The position numbers and the translations under genes were made by a program. Positions 35,101 through 46,130 of a stretch of DNA of 64,000 nucleotides are shown one piece after another. Every line of letters starts with the position of its first letter. The stretch's first letter is position 1. The notes beneath the pieces were generated by a model. It was not told where the DNA came from, ran no database searches, and saw only the letters and a program-made list of their open reading frames with translations. Source of the stretch: Symsagittifera roscoffensis (lineage: Eukaryota; Xenacoelomorpha; Acoela; Convolutidae); NCBI RefSeq assembly GCF_963678635.1, contig NC_087063.1, positions 73,679,617 to 73,743,616 of the forward strand, read 5' to 3'.

Positions 35101-36898
35101 AATTGCAATCGCTGATTAGGTTTAATTTTCAGTTGTGTACAAAACCACTGGCATGTAAATTTTAAGTTACTCTCTACGTAAATATAAATTTCTTTACTCT
35201 AGGCTACACTCTAGGTTTCATTACCGTGTTATTCAAGTGAAGGTGGTGCCCTCATTCAGTAAAAATTACAATCAACTATGAAAGACAAAATTATATGAAC
35301 CAATATTTTTCAGGAATCTAAGAGAAGTTACTATCAATTACCACCAATTACACTTTTTGTAGAAAATCCTTTAAGATCGAGATTTTTTTTTTCGATCACT
35401 ATGAGTTGTTGAGGACGTCCATAAAAACAGTTGCATCGAGTTTTACGATGATTATTGAGCTAATTGATTGGAGAAATTGTTTCGGTTTTTTAAAGTTCTT
35501 TTTGTTTGAAAAGTTTCATAATTAATTCGTGGATGTTCAGTTGCTTCAAATGCTTCGTAACAGTAGCACTGCGGTGAGGTGATGCTTTTCATTTTTGTCC
35601 CGCCATCGCCATTGCTTTTTCTCTCAAGCACCCAAATGCTAGTCTATCGAGAAGATTTTTTTTTCATAAAGGGAGAGATAAATGTAAAATAAAACCGTAA
35701 AAGTTGCTAAATCTGATATATGTGGTGAAATTCAAGGTGTTTTTTTTCTGCTTTGTAGGCTTATTTGTTGCAAGCGTTTGAAATTTAAAAGCCAGTTCTT
35801 AAGAAAAAAGTTGTTTTTATCTCGAGTTCGGATAGCCGCGATATCAATCAGTTCGTATAGCCGCGACATATGTGATAAAACTTGCTCAGATAAATTGGTG
35901 GCTTTTGTTTTTTGTGCTGAGGATATCCTGAAGCAGTTGAAAACTATGGATAGTAATTTGCATCCATCCTTTTTGCAGAACCGTATCAATTGAGAAAAAT
36001 TTCTCAGGCGTTATTGGTTTTGTTCAAGACTGTTTGTTTCAGTTAAAGGCCATTTGTTATTCTTGGATCTTCTTCTTTGTTCTTCCTTTCTACCATTTGG
36101 GTTTTTACCATTTGGTTTTTGTTGAAAGATTGAATTGATTTTTTTTGTATCTACAATTCTTAAAGTATGAGGGTTTTGCAATGGGTTAGTTATCTTGGAA
36201 ATTGCTGCAATTTTGGAGTATGACTATCTGAAAATTTTTTAAATCAGAGTCTTTAATTCTTCAAAATATGAATCTTCAATAATCTTCGTTTTGATTCAGC
36301 TTGGTATTACGTAGGTTGTTTGCATTGCTTAATTGATCGGATTTGTGTTTTAATTTGTTGAGTTTTTTTTATCCCATTCTTGGCCCAGTTGAGTTAATTT
36401 CTTGGTTTTTCTATTGATCTTTACTTCTTTGTTTTTCTTTCAAACAGCAGAAATCACAGTAGTACAGAGAGGTTACGTGAAATACAATAATGACGTTATT
36501 CTAATCACTCCTCTCACATTCTGCGATCTTCTCGGGCCAAAACTTGATATGGCCTAGGATATGTTCTGGAAATGCATTTCCAGCATGATTTTCTACACGA
36601 TTTCTAGTTTAACTCTTTTTGCGCTTTCTCATGGGGCTGTGTTGGGCACGTAATATCAACACATGTTTGGTTCTATTGTCATCGCATATGTACGTTAAAT
36701 TTGCAAATTTAAGCTTCATTTTTTTTTGCTTTGTACTGGCCTAAAGTTCTTGTAGCAGTCTCAGTGTTGGACTTACTTGCGTTTTTTGGAAATGAAACTT
36801 TTCGCATAGGAGTTTTTAATTGTAGTTCTACCTTCATTTGAACTCGCAGGTGTGGTCGTAGTTCGCTCACTTACCTTGCTGTACAATTTGCAAAAATG
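35101..36898. other. Non-coding stretch
   Basis: A plus-strand frame at 35778-35993 and its antisense partner are open, but neither shows a family match or good splice sites. An 18-bp palindrome CTGGAAATGCATTTCCAG lies at 36566-36583. Nothing else seen. Confidence 0.4.
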
Positions 36899-37415
36899 AG
36901 ACAAGGATAGCCGATTACTGTGCAAGTAAAACAGAATGTTCCGACTAGTCTTAAAAAATACATTTTTAAATTCGTGTCTTTTTTCTGCATGTTGTGATAA
37001 AAAAATCTGAACGAAAAAATAGAAAACCGATTTTTTTGAAATTTTTTTTTGAATTTTCCAAGTTTTTGATTCCAAAAACTGCAATAAAATTTCCAAAAAA
37101 ACTACCTTTACTTGAGTAAAACTAAGTTTTCACCTCAGAAATTAAGTTTCAATAAGCTATTGTAAGCGTAACCGATCACTTTATTAGCTCGAAATTAGAC
37201 CAAAAAACAAAAACCAAAACTGGTTTTTCTCGACACCGTGAGAATAGTTTTGAAATATGGTTGGAATCACTATGAAATTGTTTTTTTTGTGATGTATCAC
37301 TCAACCCAGTCCGATTGTTATTTGTGGTACCTGATTTTGCGTGGAAAACACAAAGCAAAAAAAACTAAAACACACCCGAATACAAAGTTCCTCCGAATTT
37401 TCAATGGCCGGAACA
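36899..37415 (+). mobile_element. TGTTCCGAC-bordered element, family 2
   Basis: Inverted termini TGTTCCGACT (36937-36946) and GGCCGGAACA (37406-37415) enclose 479 bp. A damaged outer stem-loop (CTGTGCAAGTAAAACAG) and the shared AACAAGG/ACAAGGATAGCC lead-in precede it. Interior words match the copies at 26.7, 34.5 and 63.6 kb. Confidence 0.75.
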
Positions 37416-38215
37416 AAAAGTCAGTTTCAAGTCAGTAGCAATAAAAAAGAAGTCGTGTGGTTTTATATGAAGTTACAAAAAGTGGGTTCGGTTCACTAGA
37501 AATGAAGTGAAGAAAGAGAAAGACGGCAGTTGGTTTTGGTTAGATTAGTTAACACAGGCGCTTCCGGTTCAAAAGAATGAAGAATAAGAACATTGAGGGA
37601 AGAGTAGTGATAGTGGTGAATGATAATTAAATGGAATGTCAAAAAGTACAGCTTTCTGATAGTTCCAGTCGGAAGTAAACCGCACTGAGCGCCCAAGGAT
37701 TTTCATTGATTATAATGGATTCCCGAGACAAAAATATTTCTTGATAATCCCTTACAGATGAAAAATTCAGACCAGAAAAACGATTATATTTCCATTAAAA
37801 TCTATTATTAAATAATAATCCATTATAATCCATTTTAACTGATTATAATTCATATTATTTTTAGAAATAAATTCGATAAGTTTCGCAAAAATTTTGCAAG
37901 AAAATTGCAAAACGTAAGCCATTCGCTTCACTAAGTGCCATGTCTCAACGTCATTCCCTCAAACTAACCAGGGGGATTAAAGTAAAATGAGGCGGGGGGT
38001 GTAAAGTAAACTAGGCGTTAAAAAACTCAGGGTATATAAAAACAGAAAAACATATATTTTTTAATGTGAATTGTAAATTTCTTTGAAACGTTATACGTGA
38101 CAATTGCACTACACAGGAAATGAGATAATTTTGAAAAAATTTGTACAATTTATGAAAAATTTCTCAAAATAATTGGTTTTAATTGATTTTAATGGATTAT
38201 ATTGGCATATAAAAT
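37416..38215. other. Non-coding stretch with ATTATAATCC-type words
   Basis: GGATTATAATCC-related words cluster at about 37707-37850 and 38195-38235, next to the broken integrase end of the BEL/Pao element. They could be a local repeat into which the element inserted. No LTR was recognised. Confidence 0.4.
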
Positions 38216-39935
38216 TTAAGGATTATAATCCGTTTTTAATAGATAGTTCTCAGTCGACCATAGAGACGTAAACGTTAGACTGTGCTGACTTAAAAGGATA
38301 TGATTCAGTGTCAAAGCCTCAAGACTATCTGGGTCGTCAGAAACTAGAGTGATCGAACGGGCGTTTTTTGAACCTTCAACTGGGCGCATGGTTGTGTTCA
38401 AAATATCGTCAGTCAATTTTCTAAGATTGCATAAAATACACGCTTACAACTTCGCACCATTCGGTCCTATGCTTCACCTTGATGTGGTGCACGAGGTGGT
38501 TTATACTTCCACTTAATGCCTTTGTGTACGAGCGACAGTGGAGCTTCTGCGTTCCAGTTTTTGATGCACAGAAGAAGCTCTTTTTCGGCTCCTACAAGAT
38601 TTGTTCCATTGTCCGACTAAATTATCGTGGGTGTTCCTTGCTTGGAAATAAAGCGCTCGATAGCCATCACACATGAACTTGGGTCCATGGATGGAACCAA
38701 CTAAATGTGGATTGCGCGTGTCGTTCAGCAAGTAAATAGAAAACCCCTGCGTTTCTCGGAAGATCGACAAAATATTACATAAAACGGTTCAAAATAGTCG
38801 ACGCCGCAGTTCGAGAAAGGTGGCTGGCAGTAGCCTGGATGCTCTGCGGGAAGATCAGACATCATTGGAGTAACGGTTTTCGCTTTTCGCTTTTCGCTTT
38901 CTACAGCATACGCATTGTGTTTCAATAGCTATTAGTGCAAATCTGAAGTGCACTACAACAAATTGCTGACGAATGACGGAACGAAGGTAGTCGACGCACT
39001 GATGTTCAAGTTTATTGTGATAAAAAAAGGAGAATCAATCGGAATAGGCGATGGCAGCTTTCCAAAAAGTATTGGCTGGCGAGTTTCGAACGCGGTTGCG
39101 GAGAGACGTTGAATACTGCCGGTAGATCTAACAAAACCGATTGGTCCGATAAAAGGCAAAAATGATGAAAAAAATTGCGGTGTTTTCGCATATTTTCCAG
39201 CTGCTAATTGCTTACATTCAGCTGCGAATTACTCAAACTGCAAAAGTTGCAAAAAATTTTTCTCTGCAATGACTTGTTCTGCTGGATCACTTATGACCTT
39301 ATCTGACGATCTTAAATGTCTATGCTTAGGTGAGAGTCTCAACACATATGCAACCAGCCGCTTTATCTTGGAGAACGAGCTATATTCTTCCCAAGGGAAG
39401 GCACAGTCAGTCGAAAATGCAGAAGGAAAATTTGAAGAGACCTCTAAACCCTTATTCAGATCGTTGACGGACCACCCAGGTGAGTTTTCTCAGTTAACTT
39501 CCTATTTGGGTTGCAAAGTCAACCATAATCTTTTAAAAAGAAGGGCTGTTTACCCAATTGATTTGGTTGAGGGAGTCAGCAGCAATACCTTTGGTTCGGG
39601 AGTCAGCGGGGTCGTCTCCACTCAAAACATGGCACCATTAGTCAATTGATGTTGAATCCAGAAGCTCGGCTACTCGATTGGCTACAAACATGGGCTGTTT
39701 GCTTGTCCAAGTTAACCACTGAAGAACTGTAGTGCTGTCAATCCACATGAACACTTTGCAAATACTCAGTGTCAGAGCTTTCTCGATATCTTCCTTCGGA
39801 CGAGTAGCAAAAAGCACAGCTTGAAGTTCCAACTTCGGAATTGAAAGCGTCTTCATTCAAGAAAAATGCAAGTTCAAATTTGGAATAGGCGTTTTTCTGA
39901 GCGCGCAGGAATGCTACAGAACAGAAAACGTCCAA
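38216..39935 (-). pseudogene. BEL/Pao RNase H and integrase (copy L, includes unique integrase C-terminus)
   Basis: RNase H-like segment at 39856-39638 (PKLELQAVL; WIDSTTVLQWL). Integrase then follows in several frames: the zinc-binding domain (39480-38900), the DDE core including the second catalytic aspartate within SDNGTNFVGA (about 38620-38590), and the C-terminal part (38416-38216; LTDDILNT, then TLNHILL). A 7-bp (CGCTTTT)n expansion at about 38876-38902 has inserted a lysine/arginine-rich stretch between the zinc-binding and core domains. The end is truncated near 38216. Confidence 0.85.
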
Positions 39936-39970
39936 TGAGCTATCACCGAATGTGTGCAGCTCAACCTCAT

Positions 39971-40897
39971 CTACTGAAAAGTCAAAATAGCAACGAGGTT
40001 GTCAAAATAGCCGGAGTACCATTCAGTAAATCTGCGGCACAACTCATTTGGCAGTGGGTCGTCCCACTGTTGGCCACTCAATGGCCAGATGTCCTTCAAG
40101 ACGCTTTTCAAGAGACTTAAATTGGACCAGTGAAGCGTAAAAGTTTTCGGGAAGATAAAGGTTGTCTTCAACCCAGAGCAATCCGACATTTTAACGACTG
40201 CCATCATGAAGCGTGGTAGGGTCAAGAATTTTTGAGAATGTTTTTCAGCTGCAGCACGGGGAACAGCTTGTTTGAAACTGCCATACGATTCTAGTTTAAA
40301 CCATTTTTTCACTTGGTCAGCAAGTGCTACGTCTTCAACATTGCACTTGAAAGTGGTGGCTCGAACACCAATTAGTGATGGAAGCGGGCCACTGAGAACC
40401 CAGCCAAAGGGAATACGGAAAGCGACAAGTTTTTTTGATTTCCTCCTTGTTGGTATTCGAAAGGCTTTGATTGCATGAAAGACATCCTGCCCCAATATTA
40501 TCTCAACGTCTGAGTAGTTGTAGACAATAGGTTCAACTGGCTGCAGATGTGGAAACCTGTCTTGCAGAATGGGAACGTCAATGGTTTCGGAACCAACGCT
40601 CAAACGGTCTTTTACAATTTTGGTAACCTTAAACGAGTTTTCATGGTGGTCGAAATTGGCAAACAATCTCACTTCGACTTGTTGCGTGGGAAAGGATTCC
40701 GTCGAATTGAAGCCGTTTACCAGAATATCGAGCTTTTGGCCAGTTAAATTAAGACATTGCGCTAAGTCCGCGAGAACCTTGGGTGGGTACAACAGGAATT
40801 GCACATTACAAGAGCAGTTGTCACGTCTGTGTGTGAAGTTATTTCCAATCGAAGCATAGGAAGGAGTCCTGTTAGTTTCTTGTAAGACGCAAACCAC
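39971..40897 (-). pseudogene. BEL/Pao protease plus RT flanks in one open frame (copy L)
   Basis: A 308-codon frame without stops runs from the protease region (LADLAQC..., LGQDVFHAIKAF) through KWFKLESYGSF into WDDPLPNEL. The RT core (the YVDD-box region) is missing, as in copy R, so the deletion predates the duplication. Part of the translation after the pre-RT segment is out of the ancestral frame. The length is open only because compensating shifts or chance have kept it so; this is not a functional polyprotein. Confidence 0.8.
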
Positions 40898-41005
40898 CTA
40901 TGTTCGACGACCGAATTTGCGGTTTATTCCGGATCGGCGGGTTGTTATTGTTTGAATTAGAAAGGTTTCTGTTATCGCTACTGTATGACCCTTTGTTTGC
41001 GAGCC

Positions 41006-41964
41006 TTACGCTGAAAACTTTCTCAGCACCATGCAACAAGTTATTGTGGGTGTTTCACAACCAGGCTTAGTGCATTTGCGGGCTTTAGGGCATTTCCGGA
41101 ACATGTGGTCGGGAAACACACAACCTATTTTGCGCGGAAAATTGAGCACGTTAAGTTGGGGTCTTTTCCTTAAATTCAGAACAACTTCAGAGTGGGTGTT
41201 GACCCGTACACTGGAAGCATCGAGCATAAAATTGTTTTTCAACTTTTGAAGCAGCGGCAAAAACTTTTGTGGGTGGTTTATGGAAACCAGTCTTTAGAGT
41301 CTCCTCAGGAGACGTGACTTATTCTGACTGACACGCATAATTTCATGTGCTTCAACCTTGTCGCGGAGCTTTTCAACAAAATCTAAAACGTTTGGCCGTC
41401 TCCAACGTCTCTTTGCGGAGTGAAGAGACCACGACTCTTTCATATTTGGAGGCAATTTTGAAATAACCTGATTCAGAACGGATGTACTCTTTAAGTCGTA
41501 CTCATATCCTAACGGTTCTAAAGCAGCGACAAGGCTGGATACACAGGAAGCAAAACTGATAATGCTTTCTTATGTGTGCATTTTGAGAGTGGGAAAATTG
41601 AAAGTTTTCGAGACTAGCCGCCGCAACCGTTTGTGGGTGTCCGAGTTTCCTCTCCAAAACTTCTTTCAAACCGTCCCTGTATAATGTTCAACTTTATGCA
41701 AATTTGGCAATTGCATTCTTTGCTTTGCCTGATACGAGGGTTTTGAGATATGTCAGTTTGAGATCATCACTCATAATTTTTGCATCGATTGCGCTTTTGA
41801 ACTGACCAAACCATTCAGGCCACTGCAGCAAATATCCGTCGAAAGAAGACAATTTCCACTCAGGCAGGGGACTTTTCTGGCACAGTGTCAAGATTTCAGC
41901 TAAATCTTCATTAGTGATTGGCTTACTGCTTGAAGATGAAATTGGCCCAGATTGTTTTTTCTCA
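41006..41964 (-). pseudogene. BEL/Pao gag, 5'-truncated (copy L)
   Basis: It starts in the middle of gag at the duplication junction and repeats DUF1759 (41891-41694) and the zinc knuckle (41260-41006) of copy R with a few per cent substitutions. It has no start codon of its own and carries stops between pieces. Confidence 0.85.
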
Positions 41965-43091
41965 GAAAGATGGCTGGCAAAAGCCTAGGTGCTCTGCGGG
42001 AAGATCAGACATCATTGGAGTAACGGTTTTCGCTTTTCGCTTTTCACTTTTCGCTTTCTACAGCATACGCATTGTGTTTCAATAGCTATTAGTGCAAATC
42101 TGAAGCGCACTACAACAAATTGCTGATGAATGACGGAACGAAGGTAGTCGACGCACTGATGTTCAAGTTTAATGTGATAAAAAAAAGGAGAAACAATCGG
42201 AACAGGCGATGGCGGCTTTCCAAAAAGTATTGGCTGGCGAGTTTCGAACGCGGTTGCGGAGAGACGTTGGATACTGCCGGTAGATCTAACAAAACCGATC
42301 GGTCCGATAAAAGGCAAAAATGATGAAAAAAATCGCGTGTTTTCGCATGTTTTCCAGCTGCTAATTGCTTACATTCAGCTGCAAATTACTATAGCTGCGA
42401 AAGTTGAAAAAGTTTTTTCTCTGCAATGACTAATTCTGCTGGATCAATTATGACCTTATCTGACGATCTTAAATGTCTATGCTTAGGTGAGAGTCTCAAC
42501 ACATGTGCGACCAGCCGCTTTATCTTGGAGAACGAGCTATATTCTTCCCAAGGGAAGGCACAGTCAGTCGAAGATGCAGAAGGAAAATTTGAAGAGACCT
42601 CTAAACCTTATTCATATCGTTGACGGACCATTCAGGCGAGTTTTCTCAGTTACTTTCCTATTTGGGTTGCAAAGTCAACCATAAGCTTTTAAAAAGAAGG
42701 GCTGTTTACCCAATTGATTTGGTTGAGGGAGTCAGCAGCAATACCTTTGGTTGCGGAGTCAGCGGGGTTGTCTCCACTCAAAACATGGCACCATTAGTCA
42801 ATTGATGTTGAATCCAGAAGCTCGGCTACTCGATTGGCAACAAACATGGGCTATTTGCTTGTCCAAGTTAACCACTGAAGAACTGTAGCGCTGTCAATCC
42901 ACATGAACACTTTGCAAATACTCAGTGTCAGAGCTTTCTCGATATCTTCCATCGGACGAGTAGCAAAAAGCACAGCTTGAAGTTCCAACTTCGGAATTGA
43001 AAGCGTCTTCAATCAAGAAAAACGCAAGTTCAAATTTGGAATAGGCGGTTTTCTGAGCGCGCAGGAATGCTACAGAACAGAAAACGTCCAA
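41965..43091 (-). pseudogene. BEL/Pao RNase H and truncated integrase (copy R)
   Basis: RNase H-like pieces lie at about 43000-42790 (LSIPKLELQAVL, FVANRVAELL motifs). The integrase N-terminal zinc-binding region follows (42620-41970; GPIGFVRSTG, then the zinc-binding CVCCRKRK) and is cut at 41965, where gag of copy L begins. That abrupt join is the duplication junction. Confidence 0.85.
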
Positions 43092-43126
43092 TGAGCTATC
43101 ACCGAATGTGTGCAGCTCAACCTCAT

Positions 43127-43960
43127 CTACTGAAAAGTCAAAGTTGCAACGAGGTTGTCAAAATAGCCGGAGTACCATTCAGTAAATCTGCGGCACAACT
43201 CATTTGGCAGTGGGTCGTCCCACTGTTGGCCACTCAATCGCCAGATATCCTTCAAGACGCTTTTCAAGAGACTTAAATTGGACCAGTGAAGCGTGAAAGT
43301 TTTCGGGTAGATGAAGGTTGTCTTCAACCTAGAGCAATTCGACATTTTAACGACTGCCATCATGAAGCGTGGTAGGGTCAAGAATTTTTGAGCATGTTTT
43401 TCAGCTGCAGAACTGAGATCAGCTTGTTTGAAACTGCCATACGATTCTAGTTCGTACCATTTTTTCACCTGGTCAGCAAGTGCTACGTCTTCAACATTGC
43501 ACTTGAAAGTGGCGGCTCGAACACCAATTAGTGATGGAAGCGGGCCACTGAGAACCCAGCCAAAGGGAATGCGGAAAGCGACAACTTATTTTGATTTCCT
43601 CCTTGTAAGTATTCGAGAGGATTTGATTGCTTGAAAGACATCCTGCCCCAATATCATCTCAACGTCTGAGTAGTTGTAGACAATAGTATCAACTGGCTGC
43701 AGATGTGGAAACCTGTCTTGCAGAGTGGGAACGTCAATGGTTTCGGAACCATCACTCAAACGGTCTTTTTCAATTTTCGTAACCTTAAACGAGTTTTCAT
43801 GGTGGTCGAATTTGGCAAACAAGTTCACTTCGACTTCTTGCGTGGGAAAGGATTCCGTCGAATTGAAGCCGTTAACCAGAATATCTAGCTTTTGGCCAGT
43901 TAAATTAAAACATTGTGCTAGGTCCGCGAGCACCATGTGTGGGTACAACAGGAATTGCAC
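43127..43960 (-). pseudogene. BEL/Pao protease and RT-flank region (copy R)
   Basis: 43960-43586 matches the DUF1758 aspartic-protease region of Pao elements (LGQDVF near its end, preceded by LADLAQC). The catalytic Asp-Ser/Thr-Gly is not visible in frame. 43468-43127 contains the segment just before RT (KWYELESYGSF) and then WDDPLPNEL, which normally follows RT and its connection region. The catalytic RT core that should lie between is absent. In copy L the same region is a single open frame. Confidence 0.8.
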
Positions 43961-44156
43961 ATTACAAGAGCAGTTGTCACGTCTGTGTGTGAAGTTATTT
44001 CCAATCGAAGCATAGGAAGGAGTCCCGTTAGTTTCTTGTAAGACGACGCGAACCGGCTACGTTCGACGACGAAGTTTGCGGTTTATTCCGGGGCGTTATT
44101 GTTTGAATTAGAAAGGTTTCTGTTATCGCTACTGTATGACCCTTTGTTTGCGAGCC

Positions 44157-45336
44157 TTACGCTGAAAACTTTCTCAGCACCATGCACCAAGTTATTGTGG
44201 GTGTTTCACAACCAGGCTTAGTGCATTTGCGGGCGTTAGGGCATTTCCGGAACATGTGGTCGGGAAACACACAACCTATTTTGCGCGGAAAATTGAGCAC
44301 GTTGAGTTGAGGTCTTTTCCTTAAAATCAGAACAACTTCAGAGTGGGTGTTGACCCGTACACTGGAAGCATCGAGCATAAAATTGTTTTTCAACTTTTGA
44401 AGCAGCGGCAAAAACTTTTGTGGGTGGTTTATGGAAACCAGTCTTTAGAGCCTCCTCAGGACGTGACTTATTCTGACTGACACGCATAATTTCATGCGCC
44501 TCAACCTTGTCGCGGAGCCTTTCAACAAAATCTAAAACGTTTGGCTGTCTCCAACGTCTCTTTGCGGAGTGAAGAGACCACGACTCTTTGATATTTGGAG
44601 GCAATTTTGAAATAACCTGATTCAGAACGGATGTACTTTTTAAGTCGTACTCATATCCTAACGGTTCTAAAACAGCAACAAGACTGGATAAACAGAAGCA
44701 AAACTGATAATGCTTTCTTATGTGTGCATTTTGAGAGGGGGAAAATTGAAAATTTTCGAGACTAGCCGCCGCAACCGTTTGTGGGTGTCCGAGTTTCCTC
44801 TCCAAAATTTTCAAACCTTCCCTGTATAATGTTCAACTTTATGCAAATTTGGCAATTGCATTCTTTGCTTTGCCTGATACGAGGGTTTTGAGATATGTCA
44901 GTTTGAGATCATCACTCATAATTTTTGCATCGATTGCGCTTTTGAACTGACCAAACCATTCAGGCCACTGCAGCAAATATCCGTCGAAAGAAGACACCTT
45001 CCACTCAGGCAAGGGACCTTTCTGGCACAGTGTCAAGATTTCAGCTAAATCTTGATTAGTGATTGGCTTACTGCTTGAAGACGGAGTTGGCCCAGATTGT
45101 TTGTTCTCACTTGTATAAGGCGCCGCCAGCGATTTCGAATAAGTAGCGGCGTCTACAGCATTACGATTACCGACATTAAAAGTTGTTCCCCCGCAAGAGA
45201 ACGGTTGAACATTCAATGGCTGCGTGACATAAAATGGATTAGAGGGGAATGTGAGTAATAAAGGATTGAGAGGTCCAACGTTGGTGTACAAAGCTAGCAG
45301 AAGTATATGGAAAAAAGTTTGTTGGGCAATGGGCAT
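44157..45336 (-). pseudogene. BEL/Pao gag, DUF1759 domain and zinc knuckle (copy R)
   Basis: Open pieces at 45336-44839, 44814-44338 and 44411-44157. The first has the DUF1759 signature (PLPEWKVSSFDGYLLQWPEW, then KLTYLKTLVSGKA). The last encodes a cysteine/histidine cluster (CVFPDHMFRKC) typical of the gag knuckle. Frame changes and stops separate the pieces. Only 44157-45109 is duplicated in copy L. Confidence 0.85.
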
Positions 45337-45589
45337 TGAGCTCGTCGGGAAGTAGACTGACGAAAACTACTCTGCATCAAAGGGTTTTAACCATATAAGT
45401 TTGTCAAAGGCAGCTGTTCCTACGGCTGATTTGTACTATTTACATTTGGACTTGGCGTATGAGGGACGTTAACATTCTGTGAGTCTATACACGTGGTTTG
45501 GAAACATTTAGCTTTTGGATGAGAGTTGTGAACCATCGCCAGATTTCTACTGATACTCAACTCAACGTATTGAAAGGCGGTTCAATTTT

Positions 45590-46130
45590 TCAAACTGACA
45601 AGAACTCGGAAACAGTCTCCAGGATGACACTTTGGACCTGCGCCACGGGCTGAATTATTTCCTGAGCTGGGAATTGAGGGTTCACCCATTTTCTTGTCCT
45701 GTATTTCTCCGTTTGCTTCTTCTGAACGGCCATTGCCAATTTCGACCTGCTACGACGAAGCCTACAGTATTCAGAGGCGTCTTCCAGGTACTCAGGCTCA
45801 TTAGTTGCTTCTGCTAGCTTTTGACGGCTTTCCTCTACAACCACGTCAAGTTCAAGATGACCCTTAATCGACTGAATGTAAATCTCTTGCTTTTTCAAAC
45901 GAAGCTTAGCTTCTTTCTGCCGTTCAACTTCCTCGTCAGATTTTTGCAAGGGCTGCCTCTATTAGACGCTCACTCGAAATCATTGATGCAATCTTAGAAC
46001 GCTGTGAAAGAAGTTTCTTGTAACGTACGGTTTCGCTTGGCGTCGTTGTTCGTGCAGTGGCTACATTGTCCTCTTGAGTTTCTTTTTCCCAGTATTTTTT
46101 GGTAGACGTTACACAGCGGCGTTTTCTGCA
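45590..46130 (-). pseudogene. BEL/Pao gag N-terminal region (unique part)
   Basis: An open frame at 45949-45590 is rich in K, E, Q and R with heptad-like spacing, the coiled-coil part typical of the gag start in BEL/Pao elements. A further stretch in a different frame runs back to about 46130, implying a frameshift near 45950. The true start codon is not evident. Confidence 0.7.

Larger units (their letters stand above)
38216..46130 (-). mobile_element. Dead BEL/Pao LTR retroelement with an internal 3.15-kb tandem duplication
   Basis: On the minus strand from 46130 the order is gag, zinc knuckle, DUF1758-type protease region, RT flanks, RNase H, integrase start, then again gag (from its middle), knuckle, protease, RT flanks, RNase H and full-length integrase. 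The halves align as copy R 41965-45109 and copy L 38815-41964. Unique parts are the gag N-terminus (45110-46130) and integrase C-terminus (38216-38814). So this is one element whose centre was duplicated, not two insertions. Frameshifts and stops occur throughout, the reverse transcriptase core is missing from both copies, and no LTR or primer-binding site is visible. It cannot encode a working element. Confidence 0.93.

Noticed and set aside
38800-45300. Two independent BEL/Pao insertions
   Set aside because: Each outer portion of the element is present only once and the two halves meet without LTR or flanking host DNA, so an internal tandem duplication explains the layout better.
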